Source: Flemingiibacterium sp045586505 (GTDB taxonomy: Bacteria; Bacillota; Clostridia; Oscillospirales; CAG-272). From it: a stretch of 64,000 nucleotides of DNA. Positions within the stretch are counted from its first letter, which is position 1, and every line of letters starts with the position of its first letter. Positions 33,710 to 42,041 of the stretch are shown piece by piece. Location: positions 1 to 64,000 of the forward strand of contig JAZNAL010000013.1 of the NCBI GenBank assembly GCA_045586505.1, read 5' to 3'. The notes under the pieces were generated by a model, which did no database searches, was not told where the DNA came from, and saw nothing but the letters and a program-made list of their open reading frames with translations. The position numbers were made by a program, and so were the translations under genes.

Positions 33710-34180
33710 TTATCTGCTGCACTTTTCGGCATCAATGGCGAGAACTACCATCAGTGCATGGAGCGCGTCGGATTCCTTTTCAACATCTATGGTGTAGGTG
33801 TCGGTGAAATTGAAAAGCTCCTTGGATATTGAGGCAACCTCTTTGCCGTTTTCATCAAGAATGGTATAATCCCATTCGAAAAAGTCGCCTTCGATGTGCC
33901 AGCCGCGAAAATCAAGTTCAAACGCGGGGGTGAAAAAGCTCCATTTTTTCTCGACACAGCCCACATAATTCTCCTCGCCCTCATACAGTGCGAAGCGGGG
34001 ACGCAGGGTGAAGTGCTCCTCCTTAATGGTAGCGACGTGATTGTCGGCGGCATCGTGTATGTGGAGCTTGTGTCCCCAGGCAAACTGACCTTCCACCGTG
34101 AATAAAGTATTGCCGCCCTCATCATAGATATCATAGCTGTCAAACCAGGTAAATGCGCGTTGTTTGAATATCAGCTTCAT
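33710..34180 (-). CDS. LURP-one-related (tubby C-terminal-like) protein
   Basis: 156 residues, nearly all beta. Alternating motifs such as YDIYDEGGNTLFTVEGQ, HIHDAADNHVATIKEE and YTILDENGKEVASISKEL are typical of LURP-one-related proteins, which share the tubby-like beta-barrel. No biochemical role is established. Its ATG overlaps the stop of the upstream glycosyltransferase gene by four bases, so the two are translationally coupled. Confidence 0.8.
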   Translation of the reverse strand: MKLIFKQRAFTWFDSYDIYDEGGNTLFTVEGQFAWGHKLHIHDAADNHVATIKEEHFTLRPRFALYEGEENYVGCVEKKWSFFTPAFELDFRGWHIEGDFFEWDYTILDENGKEVASISKELFNFTDTYTIDVEKESDALHALMVVLAIDAEKCSR

Positions 34181-35397
34181 ACATCCGCCACCATTTTGTA
34201 GAATTTTTCGATTTCCTCGGAGTTGCCGAACTTGTGAGCTGCCAGGGTTTCGGAGAGCGTGTCGCAGAGACTTTCGTCAGTGAGGAGCTTCTTTATACCC
34301 TCATAGATGCCATCGGAGCTGATATCGCAGATCACTCCCAGCTTTCCGCCCTCAAGCTGTTCGGGGGCTGAGAGATAGTGGGACGCGAGGATCGGCTTGT
34401 GCATAATCTTGGCTTCCTCCACCGAGATCGGCTTGCCTTCGTGGCGAGAGGGTTGCGCATAGATGTCGCAGTCGCGCAGATAAGTGTAGGGATTCTGCGT
34501 GGTGCCGAGGAAGACCATCATATCGGTAACGCCGTTGTCGAGAAGCAGCTGCGCCATATACTGCTTGTAATCCTCCTCGCCGTCACCGAGTACATACCAG
34601 CGCACATCGAAGTTTTCCTCGCGCAGACGTTTTAATACGGGCACGACCATATCGAGGCCCTTCTGTTCGCCGATACGTCCGATGGTGAGTATACGCTTGC
34701 CGGTGAAATGAGTGTCCGGGAAGGTATCGCCTTGCAGGGCGAGATCCCAGATCTGCTTCGGATTTGTGATGTTTTCCATCATTATGGTACGGTCGGCGAT
34801 CTCGGGAAGCTTGTTTTTCAGAGAATCGTCCACCAGCTTCGATACGGTGACGACTTTGTCGCATCTCTTGAAGTAGCCGAGATAGATGGAGTCGTCGCGA
34901 GGGGGATTTGAGTAGTCGAAGTGGAGCCAGGTGATCTTCTTCTTGGCATTAACCTTGTCGCACATATAGAACATCGTGCGGTCGCCCCAATATGCTACGG
35001 CAACATCATAGGGCTCGGTTACAGCGGGCATCTTTTGCAAGAAGTGGATCCACATCCAAGTTGCCGCAGAGCTGCGCTTTTCGCCCTTTGAAAAGAGGGT
35101 TTTGACAAAATAGGGGAAGATCTCGAAAAGGGTCAGCGGATTTTCCTTCACAAAACAGTCAAAAAGCGTTTTGACGGCGTTTTTGCCCGACAGCAGGAAC
35201 ATGTCACCGTACTTTTCCATGATCTGGACCTTGACCTGCTTCGGAAGCTGATCGAGCAGCAGTCCCTCTCGCTTTGCAAGCAGTAAGGTAACATCAAAAC
35301 GGTCAAAATCAAGACAGGATAAAAATGATAAAAAGGATTTTTCGGTGCCGGCACAGTTCATAGTGATGCCGCACACCAGCATTTTAGTTTTCTTCAA
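34177..35397 (-). CDS. Family 4 glycosyltransferase
   Basis: 406 residues. GT-B fold: an N-terminal glycine-poor domain with NCAGTEKSFLSFL near the acceptor site, and a C-terminal nucleotide-sugar domain with ILTIGRIGEQKGLDMVV, YVLGDGEEDY and the E-x7-E-like region PSRHEGKPISVEEAK. It probably adds a sugar to a cell-surface polymer. It overlaps the ABC-F gene upstream by 14 bases and the LURP gene downstream by four, so the three are one leftward operon. Confidence 0.88.
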   Translation of the reverse strand: MKKTKMLVCGITMNCAGTEKSFLSFLSCLDFDRFDVTLLLAKREGLLLDQLPKQVKVQIMEKYGDMFLLSGKNAVKTLFDCFVKENPLTLFEIFPYFVKTLFSKGEKRSSAATWMWIHFLQKMPAVTEPYDVAVAYWGDRTMFYMCDKVNAKKKITWLHFDYSNPPRDDSIYLGYFKRCDKVVTVSKLVDDSLKNKLPEIADRTIMMENITNPKQIWDLALQGDTFPDTHFTGKRILTIGRIGEQKGLDMVVPVLKRLREENFDVRWYVLGDGEEDYKQYMAQLLLDNGVTDMMVFLGTTQNPYTYLRDCDIYAQPSRHEGKPISVEEAKIMHKPILASHYLSAPEQLEGGKLGVICDISSDGIYEGIKKLLTDESLCDTLSETLAAHKFGNSEEIEKFYKMVADV

Positions 35398-37279
35398 AGC
35401 CTTGTGCCTCCTCGTATAATTCCATCAGCCGCTCTTCTACCTCGGTCTGACGGGTATATATTTCGTTTACCTTGACATAATCCGCTTGTATTGACTTATC
35501 GGAAAGCTTTTCGATAAGCTCTTCAAGCTCGGCTTCAAGCCTTGCGGTCTCCTCCGCGTTTTTCTTCATTCGGGTGCGCATTTTTCGCTGTTCGGATGCC
35601 TGCTCCTTGGCTTTGAGATATTGTTCCTTGGCATCGGTGACTACCGTGGGAGCGGCAGAGGTCTCCTGCACTGCACATCTTGCGCGGTGAGCCTTGTACT
35701 CCTCGTAGCTGCCAATAAAATCAAGGGCGGGCTTGCTTCCGAGATCCAGCACGCGGGTTGCAAGCTTGGAGATAAAGTAACGGTCGTGAGATACGGCGAT
35801 AATTGTACCGTCGAACTCCGAGAGGGCGTGTTCCAACGCCTCGCGGGAGTTGATGTCGAGATGGTTGGTGGGCTCATCGAGGATGAGCAGATTCATCTTC
35901 GAGAGTATCAGCTTGCACAGCGTCAGCCGCGCCTTTTCGCCGCCTGAGAGAACGGAAACCTTCTTTTCGATATCGTCGCCCTTGAAAAGAAACAGCGCCA
36001 GCGCCGAGCGGATCTCGGTTTGGGTAAGACCTTCATAGCAGTCCCACAGCTCGTCGAGCACGGTGTTTTCGGGGTTGAGATTCTGGTTTTCCTGATCGTA
36101 GTAGCCTACGGTGACATTATATCCGTATTCGAAGCTGCCCGCATCCTGCGACAGCTTGTCGGCGATGATCTTGATAAGCGTGGACTTGCCGCAGCCGTTG
36201 GGGCCGGCGATAAACAGATGGTCACGTTTCTTGACAAGGAAGGATACGTCCGAGAACAGCGGTTTGTTTGGGAAAGCCTTGGCGAGTTTTTTTGCCGTCA
36301 ACACGTCGTTTCCGCTCTCACCGGATTTGGTGAAGGAAAGGCGGATCTTTTCGGGAAGATCCTCGGGGCGGTCGATCTTGACCATACGATCAAGCGCCTT
36401 TTGACGGCTCTCCGCGGCGATGATGTTGCGCTCGCGGTTCCAGCGGCGCTGCTGCTCGATATACGCCTCGATGCGGGCGATCTCCTTTTGCTGATTCTTG
36501 TACTGACGCTCACGTATCTCGCGGTTTTCGGCTTTGAGCGTTACATAGCGTGAATAGTTGCCGTTATAGAGCTCCGCGTGAGTGTTTTCGATCTCTAAGG
36601 TCTTGTTTGTGACCTTATCGAGGAAGAAACGGTCGTGGGAGATGACGAGCAGTGTGCCCTTATAGCCGGAAAGGAAATCCTCAAGCCACGCAAGAGTTTC
36701 AATGTCAAGATGGTTGGTGGGCTCGTCAAGCATGATTATGTCGGGGGAGGTGATGAGTAGTCTTGCAAGGGCAAGACGCGTCTTCTGACCGCCCGACAGC
36801 CCCGAGATCTTCAGATCATGGAAGCGCTCGTCGAAGCCGAGGTTTTTGAGTATGCCCTTACAGCGGGAGCGGAATTCGTAGCCACCCGAGCGCTTGAAAC
36901 GGTCGGCAAGGGATGTGTAGGACGAGATCAGCACTGCGTCTGCGGGTGTTTTTTCCAGCTGCTTTTGCAGCTCCTCAAGCCGTGCTTCATCGGCTATCAG
37001 CTCCGGAAAGGAGTTGAGCATCTCGGAAAGCACCGTGCTTTCGCCCTCAAGTCCCGTGTTCTGCTCAAGCATTCCCACGGACTTGTCCTTGGAAATAAAC
37101 ACCGAGCCATCAGTTGGCGAATATTCACCGTATATTATTTTAAACAGCGTGGATTTGCCAGCACCGTTTACGCCGACAATACCCAGCTTGTCTCCCTCAT
37201 TCAAGCTGAAGGAGACCTTATCAAGAATGACATCCGTTCCGAATTCCAGCGAAACGTTGCTTAAGCTAATGGCGGTCAT
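35384..37279 (-). CDS. ABC-F family ATPase
   Basis: 631 residues. Two ABC domains in one chain without membrane segments: Walker A sites GVNGAGKST (about 36-44) and GPNGCGKST, signatures LSGGQKTRLALARL and LSGGEKARLTLCKL, Walker B IIMLDEPTNHLD and LLILDEPTNHLD. The linker between them is charged and helical, and a C-terminal coiled coil of about 80 residues follows, as in Uup/YdiF. ABC-F proteins act on the ribosome E site; some confer antibiotic resistance, but nothing here proves that. The start is ATG 37279. Confidence 0.93.
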   Translation of the reverse strand: MTAISLSNVSLEFGTDVILDKVSFSLNEGDKLGIVGVNGAGKSTLFKIIYGEYSPTDGSVFISKDKSVGMLEQNTGLEGESTVLSEMLNSFPELIADEARLEELQKQLEKTPADAVLISSYTSLADRFKRSGGYEFRSRCKGILKNLGFDERFHDLKISGLSGGQKTRLALARLLITSPDIIMLDEPTNHLDIETLAWLEDFLSGYKGTLLVISHDRFFLDKVTNKTLEIENTHAELYNGNYSRYVTLKAENREIRERQYKNQQKEIARIEAYIEQQRRWNRERNIIAAESRQKALDRMVKIDRPEDLPEKIRLSFTKSGESGNDVLTAKKLAKAFPNKPLFSDVSFLVKKRDHLFIAGPNGCGKSTLIKIIADKLSQDAGSFEYGYNVTVGYYDQENQNLNPENTVLDELWDCYEGLTQTEIRSALALFLFKGDDIEKKVSVLSGGEKARLTLCKLILSKMNLLILDEPTNHLDINSREALEHALSEFDGTIIAVSHDRYFISKLATRVLDLGSKPALDFIGSYEEYKAHRARCAVQETSAAPTVVTDAKEQYLKAKEQASEQRKMRTRMKKNAEETARLEAELEELIEKLSDKSIQADYVKVNEIYTRQTEVEERLMELYEEAQGFEEN

Positions 37280-37316
37280 TGCACATTCTCCGAATAAACA
37301 GTATTATACAATTTAC

Positions 37317-37345
37317 AGTATACCACAAAATCGCGGAGTTGTCAA
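37317..37345 (-). promoter_or_regulatory. Promoter of the ABC-F operon
   Basis: Leftward TTGACA (37345-37340), 17 bases, TATACT (37322-37317). Confidence 0.8.
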
Positions 37346-37376
37346 ACATTATATGCGAAGTTTACACTCCACAAAC

Positions 37377-37423
37377 AAAAGCGAAGCTTACGATATACAC
37401 AAGGTATCCGTAGCTTCGCTTTT
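37377..37423. terminator. Hairpin between lexA and the ABC-F operon
   Basis: AAAAGCGAAGCT pairs with AGCTTCGCTTTT, with a smaller internal pairing. Reading leftward it ends lexA transcription before the ABC-F promoter. Confidence 0.8.
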
Positions 37424-37518
37424 GCAATGTTTTGACTGTGGTGTTTTTAGCAGGTCCTTCTGCCAGGTATAAAAGGGCGGGATGCTGGGACCGTCACACG
37501 AAACCTGCCATATGAATG

Positions 37519-38133
37519 CTATCTGTAAAATCTCATGGATGCGACAACCTTACCGAGAACGATAAGCTCGTTTACATAGATAGGATCCATGGACGAGTTT
37601 TCGGGCTGGAGACGGAAACGATTGCCGTCGCGGTAGAAGGTTTTGACTGTTGCCTCATCGTCCACAAGCGCCACGATGATGTCGCCGTCTTTTGCCGTGT
37701 TGCATTTTTCCACTACGATGAGATCATCGTCAAGAATACCCGCCTCGATCATGCTCTCTCCCTGTACCTTCAGCGCAAACAGATCGTTTGAGGTCATGCG
37801 AGAGGAGGGACGGGGTACGTCAATGTAGCCGTCGTAGTTCTCTACGGCGAGAATTGGCATACCCGCCGCCACCTTGCCGAGTATCGGCACACGGACGGTG
37901 GAGCTGCTCTGTGTTCCGCCGTTGTCTACACGCAGGGTGCGGCTCTTGCCGGGATCCTTCTGGATCATGCCCTTTTCCTCGAGTCTTGCAAGATATGTAT
38001 GCACCGTAGAGGTGCTCTTCATGTTAAGTGCATTGCAGATGTCGCGCACACTGGGGGCATAGCCCTCGTTTTTGATGGCGTTGAGAATAAAGTCGTATAT
38101 TTCGCGTTCGCGTTCGGTAAGCTTGTCTGCCAT
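37519..38133 (-). CDS. lexA: SOS repressor LexA
   Basis: 204 residues. A winged helix-turn-helix (about 1-65, including APSVRDICNALNMKSTSTVH) binds SOS boxes. The self-cleavage site is Ala90-Gly91 in KVAAGMPI, with Ser127 in QGESM and Lys164 in ATVKTF. RecA filaments would trigger cleavage. ATG 38133 is chosen because LexA homology starts there; the Shine-Dalgarno GAAAGGAA lies about 34 bases upstream behind a hairpin. A LexA box overlaps its own -35 element. The mRNA leader shares an element with dacF. Confidence 0.95.
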   Translation of the reverse strand: MADKLTEREREIYDFILNAIKNEGYAPSVRDICNALNMKSTSTVHTYLARLEEKGMIQKDPGKSRTLRVDNGGTQSSSTVRVPILGKVAAGMPILAVENYDGYIDVPRPSSRMTSNDLFALKVQGESMIEAGILDDDLIVVEKCNTAKDGDIIVALVDDEATVKTFYRDGNRFRLQPENSSMDPIYVNELIVLGKVVASMRFYR

Positions 38134-38261
38134 TAAAAATAACCATGGCTTTCGCGTAGCGAAAGCTTCCTTTCTGTGGAATTGGGGCTGGTTCTGCGAA
38201 GCAAAATCTTTGCACGGAGCGCAAAGAAAGCCACAAAACACTGCGTGAAAAATTTTCACGC
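38134..38261 (-). repeat. Three-hairpin leader element, lexA copy
   Basis: Leftward order: hairpin GCGTGAAAA/TTTTCACGC (38261-38243), an extra hairpin CTTTGC/GCAAAG (copy-specific insertion), a TTTTGC-TTC-GCAGAA hairpin, the SD GAAAGGAA (38174-38167), then GCTTTCGC-TAC-GCGAAAGC (38166-38148) and 14 bases to ATG. A closely similar element precedes dacF at 53935-54033. Confidence 0.75.
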
Positions 38262-38295
38262 TGTTGCCTCCGCATCTTTATATGTTTACAGAATA

Positions 38296-38324
38296 ATTAT
38301 ACCATACTTTTTTCAAAAAAGCAA
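38296..38324 (-). promoter_or_regulatory. Promoter of lexA
   Basis: Leftward TTGCTT (38324-38319), 17 bases, TATAAT (38301-38296). The -35 element overlaps the LexA box. Confidence 0.75.
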
Positions 38325-38335
38325 ACGGTTGTTCG
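38322..38335. promoter_or_regulatory. LexA (SOS) box
   Basis: On the lexA strand the site reads CGAAC-AACC-GTTTG, one base from the Bacillus/Clostridium consensus CGAAC-N4-GTTCG in the right arm. It overlaps the -35 element by three bases, as expected for autorepression. Confidence 0.75.
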
Positions 38336-38455
38336 ATTTTTATATTTTAATTTTTTGTTTATAAATAATTAACAATATAAAAACACAACGGTAATATGCA
38401 GGTATAATCGGTGTGATATACTGATTCGGTCAAAATCTTGAATGAGAGGTATTAT

Positions 38456-39178
38456 ATGAAAACGGAAAAACTGTTATCGCGGCTCCTTTCGGTGACGCTT
38501 GCAGCGGCACTGGCGATACCGCTTATAAATACCGTTTTGATCCGCTCGCTCGGCATTTATTTTGCCGCCGATCCGCTTACATACGGCTATACGGTCACCG
38601 ATGTGTTGGGATATATCTACAACTTTATAAATATCATCGCGACATTTGCGGTGTCGGGGAGTATTGGCTATTCGGTAGTAACAAAGAAGCAGAGAGGTGC
38701 GGTTATTCTCGCGGCGGCAGTATCGCTTGTCATCGTATATGGGGCAGGAATCATATGCGAGATCATAGTTGACGGTCGGGTGCTTGGTGCGGCGTATATT
38801 GTTGAAAATGTGTCTAATCTTGCCGTGGAGCTTATCCGTTACGGCATCGTGATGCTGGTCGCATGGCTTACCGAAAGGCACGCCGCGAAAAAGGAAGTCT
38901 CTTTTGAACTTGAGGTGTTGTCCTTCCGCGGAGCGCTGTCGCGTTCTGCGGTATTTACAGCGCTTTGCGTGGCGTTTATGATATTCACATCGCTTGGCAT
39001 CGATACGTTTATGCTGGTGTATAACTACGGCACTCCCACGGATTTTTCCGAGATCATGGAGCTTGTGATGCCTTATGTCACAGCGCTGATCTATTCAATC
39101 CTCGGTTATTTTGCCTGCTACACGGTTATGCGTATAGCGGATAAGCCTGCTAAAGCAGCTCCGGTGGCGCATATATAA
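38456..39178 (+). CDS. Integral membrane protein of unknown function
   Basis: 240 residues with about six hydrophobic helices: about 10-35, 45-70, 75-105, 115-140, 165-185 and 200-230. A polar segment, ERHAAKKEVSFELEVLSFRG, lies between the two halves. No transporter or enzyme motif is visible. ATG 38456 is chosen because GAGAGGT lies six bases upstream; an in-frame TTG at 38438 is less likely. Its 3' end overlaps the convergent chromate transporter gene by 29 bases. Confidence 0.7.
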   Translation: MKTEKLLSRLLSVTLAAALAIPLINTVLIRSLGIYFAADPLTYGYTVTDVLGYIYNFINIIATFAVSGSIGYSVVTKKQRGAVILAAAVSLVIVYGAGIICEIIVDGRVLGAAYIVENVSNLAVELIRYGIVMLVAWLTERHAAKKEVSFELEVLSFRGALSRSAVFTALCVAFMIFTSLGIDTFMLVYNYGTPTDFSEIMELVMPYVTALIYSILGYFACYTVMRIADKPAKAAPVAHI

Positions 39179-39713
39179 GGATTCCGATAACTCCGCTTGC
39201 CGCCATTACGAGGATAGGGGTCGGCTTCCACTTGCGCATGACGATCACGCCGAGGGCAAATAAAACTGCGGCGAAGACATCGAAGCTCGGCGTGAGAAAT
39301 GAGCCCTCACCGAGCGCTTCCACAAGCATCTTGGCGCCTGCGGATGCGATAAGTCCGATGACACAGGGGCGCATAATAGAAAGTACATCCCGAACGGGCT
39401 TCAGACTGCCGTATTTTTTGAGCAGCAGTGCGAGGATGGATATGATCACCGCCGAGGGAAATACAAATCCCAGTGTTGCGGCGATCGCACCCGCAAGTCC
39501 CGCCTGATTTGTGCCAACGAAGGTGGCGGCATTGATAGTGATGGGACCCGGGGTCATCTCCGAGATGACCATGATGTCGGCAAACTCCGCCTCGGTCATC
39601 CATGAAAGCTCGGTAACGATCATGTCGCGGATCAGGGGCAGTGCGGCGTATCCGCCTCCGAAACTGAAAAGTCCCACTCTTGCAAAGGCGAAAAACAGCT
39701 CAAGCAGTATCAT
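39150..39713 (-). CDS. Chromate transporter, half-size subunit 2
   Basis: 187 residues. CHR-family half protein: GLFSFGGGYAALPLI near 11-25, a WMTEAEFADIM segment, the PGPITINAATFVG motif and several membrane helices. Two half-size proteins encoded in tandem form one transporter. Known members export chromate; in Clostridia the true substrate is often unknown. Its start overlaps the stop of the partner by four bases. Its 3' end runs 29 bases into the convergent membrane-protein gene. Confidence 0.88.
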   Translation of the reverse strand: MILLELFFAFARVGLFSFGGGYAALPLIRDMIVTELSWMTEAEFADIMVISEMTPGPITINAATFVGTNQAGLAGAIAATLGFVFPSAVIISILALLLKKYGSLKPVRDVLSIMRPCVIGLIASAGAKMLVEALGEGSFLTPSFDVFAAVLFALGVIVMRKWKPTPILVMAASGVIGILIYAPPELL

Positions 39714-40297
39714 TTTCGCTCACCTGCCTTCCACGAAACGAGTGCGGTTACACATCCGATCAGTGCGCCGATAACGATTATGACAGCGGCATTCATCTTG
39801 AACACAAATACCGCGATAAATGAGGCGGGAATGAGCAGTACGCGAAGCCACTGCAGGGGGCTGTCGGTACGGAATTCCTTTGCGAGCATAGCAATCATGG
39901 AGATCACCGCGTCGGCGATGACCGCGCATATGCCCGCACGCATTCCGCGAAGGATCGCGGAGACGATGATGCTGGCGGAGAAGGCCTCATATACCAGCGC
40001 TATCAGCGAAATGATGATAAGCGGCGGCAGTACCGTGGCGATAAGCGTCAACATAGCACCGATCGCACCGCCTGCCTTCATACCGACCAGCATCGCCGCG
40101 TTGACGGCGACTGCACCGGGTGCACTCTGTGCCACGGCGGTATAATCGAGCATCTCCTTTTCGGTTAGCAGAGCGTGCTTTTCCACGAAGCTGCGCTTCA
40201 TCAGCGGAACGATGACATATCCGCCGCCGAAGGTGAAAGCGCTTAGCTTTAACATTTCGAAAAACAGTATAAAATGCAGCCTTGCTTTTGAGGTCAT
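39710..40297 (-). CDS. Chromate transporter, half-size subunit 1
   Basis: 195 residues. KLSAFTFGGGYVIVPLM and SAPGAVAVNAAMLVG are the paired CHR motifs, followed by about five membrane helices. It is the first gene of the two-gene unit; the second follows with a four-base overlap. GGAGAAG lies about six bases before the ATG. Together they resemble short-chain CHR pairs of Bacillus (YwrA/YwrB). Confidence 0.88.
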   Translation of the reverse strand: MTSKARLHFILFFEMLKLSAFTFGGGYVIVPLMKRSFVEKHALLTEKEMLDYTAVAQSAPGAVAVNAAMLVGMKAGGAIGAMLTLIATVLPPLIIISLIALVYEAFSASIIVSAILRGMRAGICAVIADAVISMIAMLAKEFRTDSPLQWLRVLLIPASFIAVFVFKMNAAVIIVIGALIGCVTALVSWKAGERK

Positions 40298-40329
40298 ATT
40301 ACTTCTCCGATCTGTGTTTTGTAATAATT

Positions 40330-40358
40330 ATTATATCATACCGCTTATAAAAAGTAAA
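40330..40358 (-). promoter_or_regulatory. Promoter of the chromate transporter pair
   Basis: Leftward TTTACT (40358-40353), 17 bases, TATAAT (40335-40330). Confidence 0.75.
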
Positions 40359-40398
40359 CATTACCGGAACAATATTTCCAAAATGAGGTGAAGTTATA

Positions 40399-40878
40399 AT
40401 GAAGCCCATAGTAAGACGTGCCACCCCGAATGATACCGAGAGACTGCTCGATCTGCTTTTGCAGGTGGAGGATGTCCATCAGAAGGGTCGCCCCGACCTG
40501 TTCCGTGTCCACGGCAGCAAGTTTACGATTTCCGAGCTGCTTGAAATAATCGCGGACGATACCCGCCCCGTATTTGTGGCGGAGCTTGAAAATAAGGTGG
40601 TCGGCTACATATTCGGTGTCATCATCGAAACCAAGGGAAGCACCATGCTATTTGATATGAAGACCATCCATCTTGAGGATGTGTGCATCGACGAGACCTG
40701 CCGCGGCATGGGAATCGGCAGTGTGCTTATGGAATACGTTACCGAATGGGCGAAGTCGAACGGCTGCAACCGCATGGATCTCGATGTTTGGGAGTTCAAC
40801 GATGGAGCGCGCAGATTTTATGAGCGGTATGGGTTCAAGACGCAAAAGCGAAGAATGGATATGTGGCTAGACAGTTAA
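40399..40878 (+). CDS. GNAT N-acetyltransferase
   Basis: 159 residues. The start MKPIVRRATPNDTERLLDLL is typical of GNAT proteins. The acetyl-CoA pyrophosphate loop is CRGMGIGSVLMEY (about 107-120), followed by NGCNRMDLDVWEFNDGARRFYERYGF, where NxxARxFYExxGF is the C-terminal signature. Substrate unknown; ribosomal-protein or small amine acetylation is possible. GAGGTGAAG lies about seven bases before the ATG. It is single and divergent from the chromate pair. Confidence 0.85.
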   Translation: MKPIVRRATPNDTERLLDLLLQVEDVHQKGRPDLFRVHGSKFTISELLEIIADDTRPVFVAELENKVVGYIFGVIIETKGSTMLFDMKTIHLEDVCIDETCRGMGIGSVLMEYVTEWAKSNGCNRMDLDVWEFNDGARRFYERYGFKTQKRRMDMWLDS

Positions 40879-41013
40879 GCGCGGCTTTTTAGTTCCTAAG
40901 AAACATATGGTGGGACAAAAGCAGGCTGGATCGGCTATGAGACTTTCCCGTACAATCCTGCGTAGTCTTTGCAAAATTTATCAAAAACGCCGAAACTTTT
41001 TTCAAAAAACCTA

Positions 41014-41042
41014 TTGACATAACGCCGATTGTATGGTATAAT
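41014..41042 (+). promoter_or_regulatory. Promoter of the infC-rpmI-rplT operon
   Basis: TTGACA (41014-41019), 17 bases, TATAAT (41037-41042). The start is near 41049. The stretch 40879-41013 before it shows no gene. Confidence 0.85.
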
Positions 41043-41048
41043 ACCAAA

Positions 41049-41173
41049 GTACAACAAAGAAGAACTCTCCGTTCTCACCGCCTCAGATTGATGACAGCGG
41101 TTAATAATCGGCATAGCGGCACTGTATGTGTCTGTATGATCGTGCGGAGATTTCTTCGCACGATCTTTTTATT
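41049..41173 (+). promoter_or_regulatory. L20-type leader with attenuator terminator
   Basis: The leader ends in a perfect stem, GATCGTGCG (41138-41146) with CGCACGATC (41157-41165), and TTTTT, placed 22 bases before infC. This is an intrinsic terminator inside the operon leader. In Firmicutes, excess ribosomal protein L20 binds such leaders and ends transcription; here the arrangement fits, but I did not verify the L20-binding bases. Confidence 0.7.
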
Positions 41174-41194
41174 TATGTTTTGGAGGTGTCCGCA

Positions 41195-41719
41195 ATTAGC
41201 ACAAAGGAACTGCAAATCAATGAAGAAATCAGGGCAAAGGAAGTCCGCATCGTAGGCGAGGACGGCGAACAGGTTGGCGTTATGCAGACCGCAAAGGCGC
41301 TTGAAATGGCTTACGAAAAGGATCTCGACCTCGTTCTCATTGCCCCGAATGCCGAGCCGCCGGTATGCCGCATCATGGATTACGGCAAGTACCGCTTCGA
41401 GCGCGACAAGAGGGAAAAGGAAGCAAGGAAGAAGCAGACAGTTGTCGAGGTTAAGGAGATACAGCTCTCCTGCCGCATCGACACGCACGATTTCGATACC
41501 AAGGTAAAGCACGCGCACCGTTTTCTGGGTGACGGCAACAAGGTAAGAGTCGTTGTGAAATTCAGAGGACGTGAGATGAGTCATCTCGACATCGGACGTG
41601 AGTTACTCGGAAAATTCGAGGAGGCTTGCAAAGCGGTCGGAACGGTTGACAAGCGTCCCGCACTTGAAGGCCGCTTCATGAGCATGATCGTGAATCCTGT
41701 AAAGCAGCCCGCTAAGTAA
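41195..41719 (+). CDS. infC: Translation initiation factor IF-3
   Basis: 174 residues. The start is ATT at 41195, chosen because GGAGG (41182-41186) lies eight bases upstream and the IF-3 N-terminus STKELQINEEIRAKEVRIV follows it; no ATG or GTG is suitably placed. The AUU start allows IF-3 to limit its own translation. Features include CRIMDYGKYRFE and the C-terminal KVRVVVKFRGREMSH. IF-3 checks the start codon and keeps 30S subunits free. First gene of infC-rpmI-rplT. Confidence 0.95.
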   Translation: MSTKELQINEEIRAKEVRIVGEDGEQVGVMQTAKALEMAYEKDLDLVLIAPNAEPPVCRIMDYGKYRFERDKREKEARKKQTVVEVKEIQLSCRIDTHDFDTKVKHAHRFLGDGNKVRVVVKFRGREMSHLDIGRELLGKFEEACKAVGTVDKRPALEGRFMSMIVNPVKQPAK

Positions 41720-41814
41720 TTGTTGTTTTGCCGTTAATTTGCGGCTATAGGCACTGATATCACGCGCACGTTCGGCGCATAAACGAACGGAATAAACAAA
41801 AGGAGTAAACGAAA

Positions 41815-42009
41815 ATGGCAAAAATAAAGACTCACAAGGCTACAGCCAAGAGATTTTCTCTCACCAAGAGCGGAAAGGTTAAGCTCAACCACACCAATCG
41901 CCGCCACAAGCTCGGCTTAAAGACCGCTAAGAGAAAGAGACAGCTTCGCAAGAATGGCTATCTCAGCACCTCTATGGCACCCACCATTGCATCTCTCATT
42001 CACAAATAA
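41815..42009 (+). CDS. rpmI: Ribosomal protein L35
   Basis: 64 residues, very basic. MAKIKTHKATAKRFSLTKSG and the ending of KKxLRKNGYLS type are typical of bL35. It follows infC and precedes rplT in the conserved order. AAGGAGT lies about seven bases before the ATG. Confidence 0.95.
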   Translation: MAKIKTHKATAKRFSLTKSGKVKLNHTNRRHKLGLKTAKRKRQLRKNGYLSTSMAPTIASLIHK

Positions 42010-42041
42010 TCACATAACGAATAACCGGAGGATAATATAAA

